Source: Micavibrio sp. (GTDB lineage: Bacteria; Pseudomonadota; Alphaproteobacteria; Micavibrionales; Micavibrionaceae). Taken from it: a stretch of DNA of 46,736 nt. Positions within the stretch are counted from its first letter, which is position 1; each line of letters starts with the position of its first letter. The notes beneath the pieces were generated by a model. The model did no database searches, was not told where the DNA came from, and worked only from the letters and a program-made list of their open reading frames with translations. The stretch lies in the NCBI GenBank assembly GCA_012960155.1, contig DUBU01000025.1, positions 23,883 through 70,618 on the forward strand, in the 5' to 3' direction. Shown here in pieces: positions 43,106 to 46,736 of the stretch. The translations under genes and the position numbers were made by a program.

Positions 43106-44206
43106 ATGTCTTCAAAATCATTTGACCTTAATAACGCTATTTCTATCGAATTCAGAGCAGCTTTGTATACACAAGGCAGCCGGCAGAATCGCGATGTTTG
43201 TAGAAATTTTGCGCTTAAGCTATTAGACGCTACAAACAGACTACAGATGCCTTTTGAAGAAGAAACAGCCGACAGTCTGCTCTCTGACATTAATCACAAT
43301 CTGACGTACGAGCAGGTTTCTCTGGTAACCGCTATATATCTTGATACGGCAAACGAGTATCAGCAATGGTGCGCGCAGCGCAAAGCCCCGCGACTAGAAC
43401 AAGACCGCAGATTGATTGGCACCACAATCAGCGGCGCACACGGTGGAGCACATTACAACGGCAACCTAACTGTCGGCTTTAATGCCCCCCATGGCACCGA
43501 GACATACAAATCCGATGAAGAAGATTGGCAAGGCCGCTACCGTTGGGTGAAAGCAGTGACAGCAGGCGGTAATGGATCCGGGCATTCTCTCGGTGAGCTA
43601 AGCGGAGCCAAACAACGTAAAGAATACGGGGCCGTTCTTCCTGCAGAAGAATTCTGGGATATGACCGATAAAGACCGCCTTACCATGATGGACAAAGCCA
43701 TTAATCCCGGCAATTTCCTGCGTGCCTTACTATCCTATTATGAGCGCCCGATGCTGTTTGCCATAGGCAATACCACGATCAACTCTGGTAACATAAACAA
43801 TCCTGAGAATAGAAAGACGGCAAGTAACCTAGACACTGTCTATCGATATATGCGCGACATTGACCACGAAAGTGTACTGACACATCAAAGAAAAGTAAGG
43901 TTCTTAGTCCTCTGTTCAGATTTACTGCGAGAGGTCAGTATCCCGATGCCACGCAGAACCGACGACAGAACTAAAGAAATCTACAAAACAAGAGAAACAG
44001 AGCTAAGATCTGCAAAAAGTGAGATCACCTATCAACTGGAACAGGCCTGTAGATTTTCTGGAGTTTCAGAAAGCGATGTAAGACATCAAATAGATAAAGA
44101 TAAGCGAGCGAACTACGGTGAGAAAACCGACACACGTACTAAATTCTTCGCATCGACTAGAACTAGCAAAAGCGTCACGCTATCTGAGCCTAAACACACA
44201 CTTTAA
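43106..44206 (+). CDS. hypothetical protein, 366 residues
   Basis: Not recognised. A soluble protein without signal peptide or membrane helix. Residues 1-100 are helical (RNFALKLLDATNRLQMPFEE). Residues about 106-190 form a Gly/His-rich region (TTISGAHGGAHYNGNLTVGF and VTAGGNGSGHSLGELSGAK). The C-terminal 110 residues are charged and helical with many Arg and Asp (VLCSDLLREVSIPMPRRTDD) and end in a Ser/Thr-rich tail. It has its own TTGACA promoter, and its neighbours are an EF-hand protein and an ArsR-type regulator. No enzyme motif is visible; it could be a secreted or effector-like protein by composition, but that is speculative. Confidence 0.75.
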   Translation: MSSKSFDLNNAISIEFRAALYTQGSRQNRDVCRNFALKLLDATNRLQMPFEEETADSLLSDINHNLTYEQVSLVTAIYLDTANEYQQWCAQRKAPRLEQDRRLIGTTISGAHGGAHYNGNLTVGFNAPHGTETYKSDEEDWQGRYRWVKAVTAGGNGSGHSLGELSGAKQRKEYGAVLPAEEFWDMTDKDRLTMMDKAINPGNFLRALLSYYERPMLFAIGNTTINSGNINNPENRKTASNLDTVYRYMRDIDHESVLTHQRKVRFLVLCSDLLREVSIPMPRRTDDRTKEIYKTRETELRSAKSEITYQLEQACRFSGVSESDVRHQIDKDKRANYGEKTDTRTKFFASTRTSKSVTLSEPKHTL

Positions 44207-44255
44207 GATGTGAAATACTACTTGCTAAAATCAAAATTTGGTCTATCGTAGAACC

Positions 44256-44540
44256 ATGGAAATGGACGATGTTGTAAAGGCTTTCGGCGCGCTTGCTCAA
44301 GAAACGCGACTGAAAATATTAGAACTGCTGGTAAGCGCCGATAAAGATGGCATGGCAGCAGGCGATATCGCATTAGCCCTGGGCGTACCTCAAAACACCC
44401 TGTCCTTCCACCTAAATCAACTGGAATATGCCGACATCATCACACGTCGCCGCGCAGGACGTTTTATCATCTACAGTGTAAATAGAGACGGTATGAAATC
44501 ATTTCTGCACTACATTGTTCAAAACTGCATCCAGAAATAA
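44256..44540 (+). CDS. ArsR-family transcriptional regulator
   Basis: A 94-residue winged helix-turn-helix protein. VVKAFGALAQETRLKILELL and the recognition helix region ALGVPQNTLSFHLNQLEYAD followed by a wing (RRRAGRFIIYSVNRD) are the classic ArsR/SmtB pattern. It lacks the ELCVCDL metal-binding motif, so it may sense another signal; one Cys remains near the C-terminus (IVQNCIQK). The start at 44256 (MEMDDVV) is preferred over an upstream TTG. It lies 49 bases after the 366-residue gene and may follow its transcript. Confidence 0.9.
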   Translation: MEMDDVVKAFGALAQETRLKILELLVSADKDGMAAGDIALALGVPQNTLSFHLNQLEYADIITRRRAGRFIIYSVNRDGMKSFLHYIVQNCIQK

Positions 44541-44547
44541 GCCTGAC

Positions 44548-45591
44548 TTAAGCGGGAATACCTTGATCAATGATCTTCGTATAAGCCTCGATCAACTCCT
44601 TCGTGACCACTTCCTTACTAAATAAAGAATTGTACGTTTTCTGACCATTCTCAATCAGTTTAGCGCGCATAGCGTCATCTTTTAGGGCTGTATCAATATG
44701 TGCCGCAAGTGTGTCGACATCGTCAATCTCTAGCAGCAGACCATCAGATTCATGCGTGACATATTGCTTAGCCCCATCAGCCTTCGTCGCGACCAACGGC
44801 ACCTTGGCATACCACGCCTCGGCTATCACAGTACCGAAGGGCTCGTAACGGGATGGTAGTACACACACATCAGCAACCCCTAGAAGAGCCGCACGATCAT
44901 CGCGCCACCCTAAGAACTTTGCGCGATCAGCAACGCCCAACTCTTCCGCCATTTTCTGGTACTTTTCCAAATCAGGCCCACTGCCTGCAAGCAGCAGATA
45001 AACATTATCCTCTAATTTTTTTGCGGCTTCTAAAAGTGTATCCACGCCCTTCTTCCAGTGCATACGTGAGAGGAGCAGAACAGTTTTGCCATCCTCAGGA
45101 ACACCAAGATCAGCCTTTGTGACAGGCTTATCTGCTTCAAGTGTACCAAAGGTATGAACAACAAACGCACGTTCAGGCGTACCCGACTTCTCGCCAATGT
45201 GACGGACGATATCGCGCGTAACGCCCATGTAATAATGGCAGTTCTTATAGTTTTTCAAATTATAATAACCGCCAAACCAGCCAAGAACAGGCAGCCCCAT
45301 ACCGGCAGGCATGAAGATAGCCCCGCGGTTCATCCAGCAATGCACCATATCAGGCGCAAAGGATTTAATAGATTTCTTGATTTTGATCTGCTGTAGAAAT
45401 TTAGTAATGCGGCCAAAACTAATGGCAGTATATGGGATAATGCGTTCTTCAAGCGCTTTCACAACGTGCTTATGTGGACGACAAACCACGTATTGCTGCA
45501 CCCCGGCCTCATGCAAAGCCTTAATAGCATCCAAACTAAACGTTTCAGCACCGCCGCGCTCAGCACCGGCAACTATATGCAATATCTTCAT
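44548..45591 (-). CDS. glycosyltransferase family 4 protein
   Basis: A 347-residue GT-B fold glycosyltransferase. N-terminal ILHIVAGAERGGAETFSLDA has the GGAE motif typical of family 4, the C-terminal domain has VLLLSRMHWKKGVDTLLEAA and VCVLPSRYEPFGTVIAEAWY, the E-x7-E donor-binding motif. The protein has one donor (nucleotide-sugar) and a glycan or lipid acceptor, neither known. GGAG lies 6 bases before the ATG. It is not in a polysaccharide cluster, since its neighbours are a regulator and a small membrane protein. Confidence 0.9.
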   Translation of the reverse strand: MKILHIVAGAERGGAETFSLDAIKALHEAGVQQYVVCRPHKHVVKALEERIIPYTAISFGRITKFLQQIKIKKSIKSFAPDMVHCWMNRGAIFMPAGMGLPVLGWFGGYYNLKNYKNCHYYMGVTRDIVRHIGEKSGTPERAFVVHTFGTLEADKPVTKADLGVPEDGKTVLLLSRMHWKKGVDTLLEAAKKLEDNVYLLLAGSGPDLEKYQKMAEELGVADRAKFLGWRDDRAALLGVADVCVLPSRYEPFGTVIAEAWYAKVPLVATKADGAKQYVTHESDGLLLEIDDVDTLAAHIDTALKDDAMRAKLIENGQKTYNSLFSKEVVTKELIEAYTKIIDQGIPA

Positions 45592-45608
45592 AAACGCTCC
45601 GTAAAATT

Positions 45609-45635
45609 ATAAGGTCATGCACGCCATGACCTTAT
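45609..45635 (-). terminator. hairpin, probable terminator
   Basis: ATAAGGTCATG and CATGACCTTAT form an 11-pair perfect stem with a five-base loop between the small membrane protein and the glycosyltransferase genes. Only a weak T-run (AATTTTA) follows on the minus strand, so it could be a terminator or attenuator. Confidence 0.55.
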
Positions 45636-45672
45636 TATATTCGTTCTAGACCTTCAACCAGATATAGAAGTG

Positions 45673-45885
45673 CTATTTGTCGTCCGTGTTCTTTTTCTGA
45701 CCAAGACTTCCAAGAAAAATGACTACAACCCCAACACAGGCCAAAACTGCAAACGTTCCAAATAATTTAGGGAAAGTTTCTGGGTTAATCACATCAGGTG
45801 ACCAAATACCAATCAAGCCAATACCCGCCAAACAGAACACAAGCAGTAATGTAAAAAAAGAAAGAATAGGCTGATATTTGTTCAT
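45673..45885 (-). CDS. small two-helix membrane protein
   Basis: A 70-residue protein with two hydrophobic helices (ILSFFTLLLVFCLAGIGLIG and FGTFAVLACVGVVVIFLGSL) and a charged, Lys/Asp-rich C-terminus. The start at 45885 is used because GGAG lies 6 bases before it, in preference to the ATG at 45897. Not assignable to a family. It stands between the rRNA operon end and the glycosyltransferase gene. Confidence 0.72.
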   Translation of the reverse strand: MNKYQPILSFFTLLLVFCLAGIGLIGIWSPDVINPETFPKLFGTFAVLACVGVVVIFLGSLGQKKNTDDK

Positions 45886-46012
45886 GACATGCTCCATAAA
45901 AATTTTATTCTAAACAGGATACCTATTTATAGAGCAGCTGAAAAGGCCAAGCTACAAGCAAATCACATGGAAACACACGATATAGTGCCCCACCTCAGCA
46001 AGAAGTAAATAC

Positions 46013-46038
46013 AAAAAAACCGCACACAAAGTGTACGG
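46013..46038 (-). terminator. rRNA operon terminator
   Basis: On the minus strand CCGTACAC, a TTT loop and GTGTGCGG form an 8-pair stem with one G-T pair, followed by seven T. It lies about 65 bases past the 5S gene, in the expected place. Confidence 0.88.
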
Positions 46039-46102
46039 CGCTGAAATTCTAAACATGAATAAGTTTGAAAAGATTATTGCTAACAAAAACGGGCTTAAAT
46101 GA

Positions 46103-46216
46103 TCTGGCAACGACCTACTCTCCCACACCTTAAGATGCAGTACCATCGGCGCTAAGGTTTTTCACTGTCCAGTTCGAGATGGGATGGAGTGTTACACTCT
46201 TGCTAAAATCACCAGA
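46103..46216 (-). rRNA. rrf: 5S ribosomal RNA
   Basis: About 114 bases. The 5' end TCTGGTGATTTTAGCAAGAG and the 3' end GTAGGTCGTTGCCAGA pair to form the terminal helix, and the inner AACTGGACAGTGAAAAACC-like strand is typical. It follows the 23S gene on the same strand with a spacer of about 130 bases; ends are accurate to a base or two. Confidence 0.95.
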
Positions 46217-46345
46217 TCGTTTAAACCCGCTTTTGAAAATTTGTCCAATGTCTTTGCCACTAAAACGTCTCTCGAAAACGTTTTTTATAAGCGGACTTAA
46301 TACTGTGCGTCACCAGTTTATCTTCAAAGTAAACTGATAGTGGAT
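46217..46345 (-). other. 23S-5S spacer
   Basis: AT-rich spacer of about 130 bases with no tRNA or gene seen. Confidence 0.7.

Positions 46346-46736
<391 letters not shown>

Overview
The window reads as a chromosomal segment of a Gram-negative alphaproteobacterium of moderate GC content. The strongest lineage markers are a C4-pathway 5-aminolevulinate synthase (hemA), an ECF sigma factor with an alphaproteobacterial-style membrane anti-sigma partner, a Flp-type pilin, a 17 kDa surface-antigen (glycine zipper) lipoprotein and adenosine-kinase-like PfkB proteins. A Micavibrio-like or rhodospirillalean relative is possible, but that is a low-confidence guess. No phage, insertion sequence or CRISPR array was seen. 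The right edge enters an rRNA operon on the minus strand (23S 3' end, then 5S, then a terminator).

Layout. 1-3187: the end of an HI0933-type flavoprotein, a YgjV-type membrane protein, the tRNA hydroxylase TrhO and a glutathione transferase. 3201-5275 (minus): a three-gene stress module of a periplasmic charged helical protein, an ECF sigma factor and a membrane anti-sigma. 5404-8624: a dicarboxylate/amino-acid symporter, an AMIN-domain lipoprotein and a polytopic membrane protein. 8689-14590 (minus): a tightly packed run fabI - hydrolase - aroC - sppA - flp pilin - wecA-like. 14776-20381: an unknown 526-residue protein, a surface lipoprotein, pdxH, a methyltransferase and htpG. 20451-28593: tandem adenosine-kinase-like genes, a TetR/COQ9-like regulator, two unknown small genes in tandem, hemA-greB, ribokinase, and a small receiver/motility-like cluster. 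28699-35342: a TPP enzyme, then a compact run of mutually overlapping genes (a putative DUF433-DUF5615 fusion, a pterin dehydratase, a zincin-family protein lacking its zinc ligands, a macro-domain protein and a YejA-like binding protein) ending in a protein that resembles OspF/SpvC phosphothreonine lyases. 36386-42116: two receiver-only proteins facing a histidine kinase - receiver - cation/proton antiporter operon. 42360-45885: an EF-hand protein, an unknown 366-residue protein, an ArsR-type regulator, a glycosyltransferase and a small membrane protein. 46013-46736: rRNA operon end.

The most unusual content is the OspF/SpvC-like protein with an altered catalytic position, the apparent single-chain DUF433-DUF5615 protein, the ligand-less zincin relative, and the antiporter operon with a kinase and three receiver-only proteins nearby. 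Family assignments come from remembered motifs and not from database searches.
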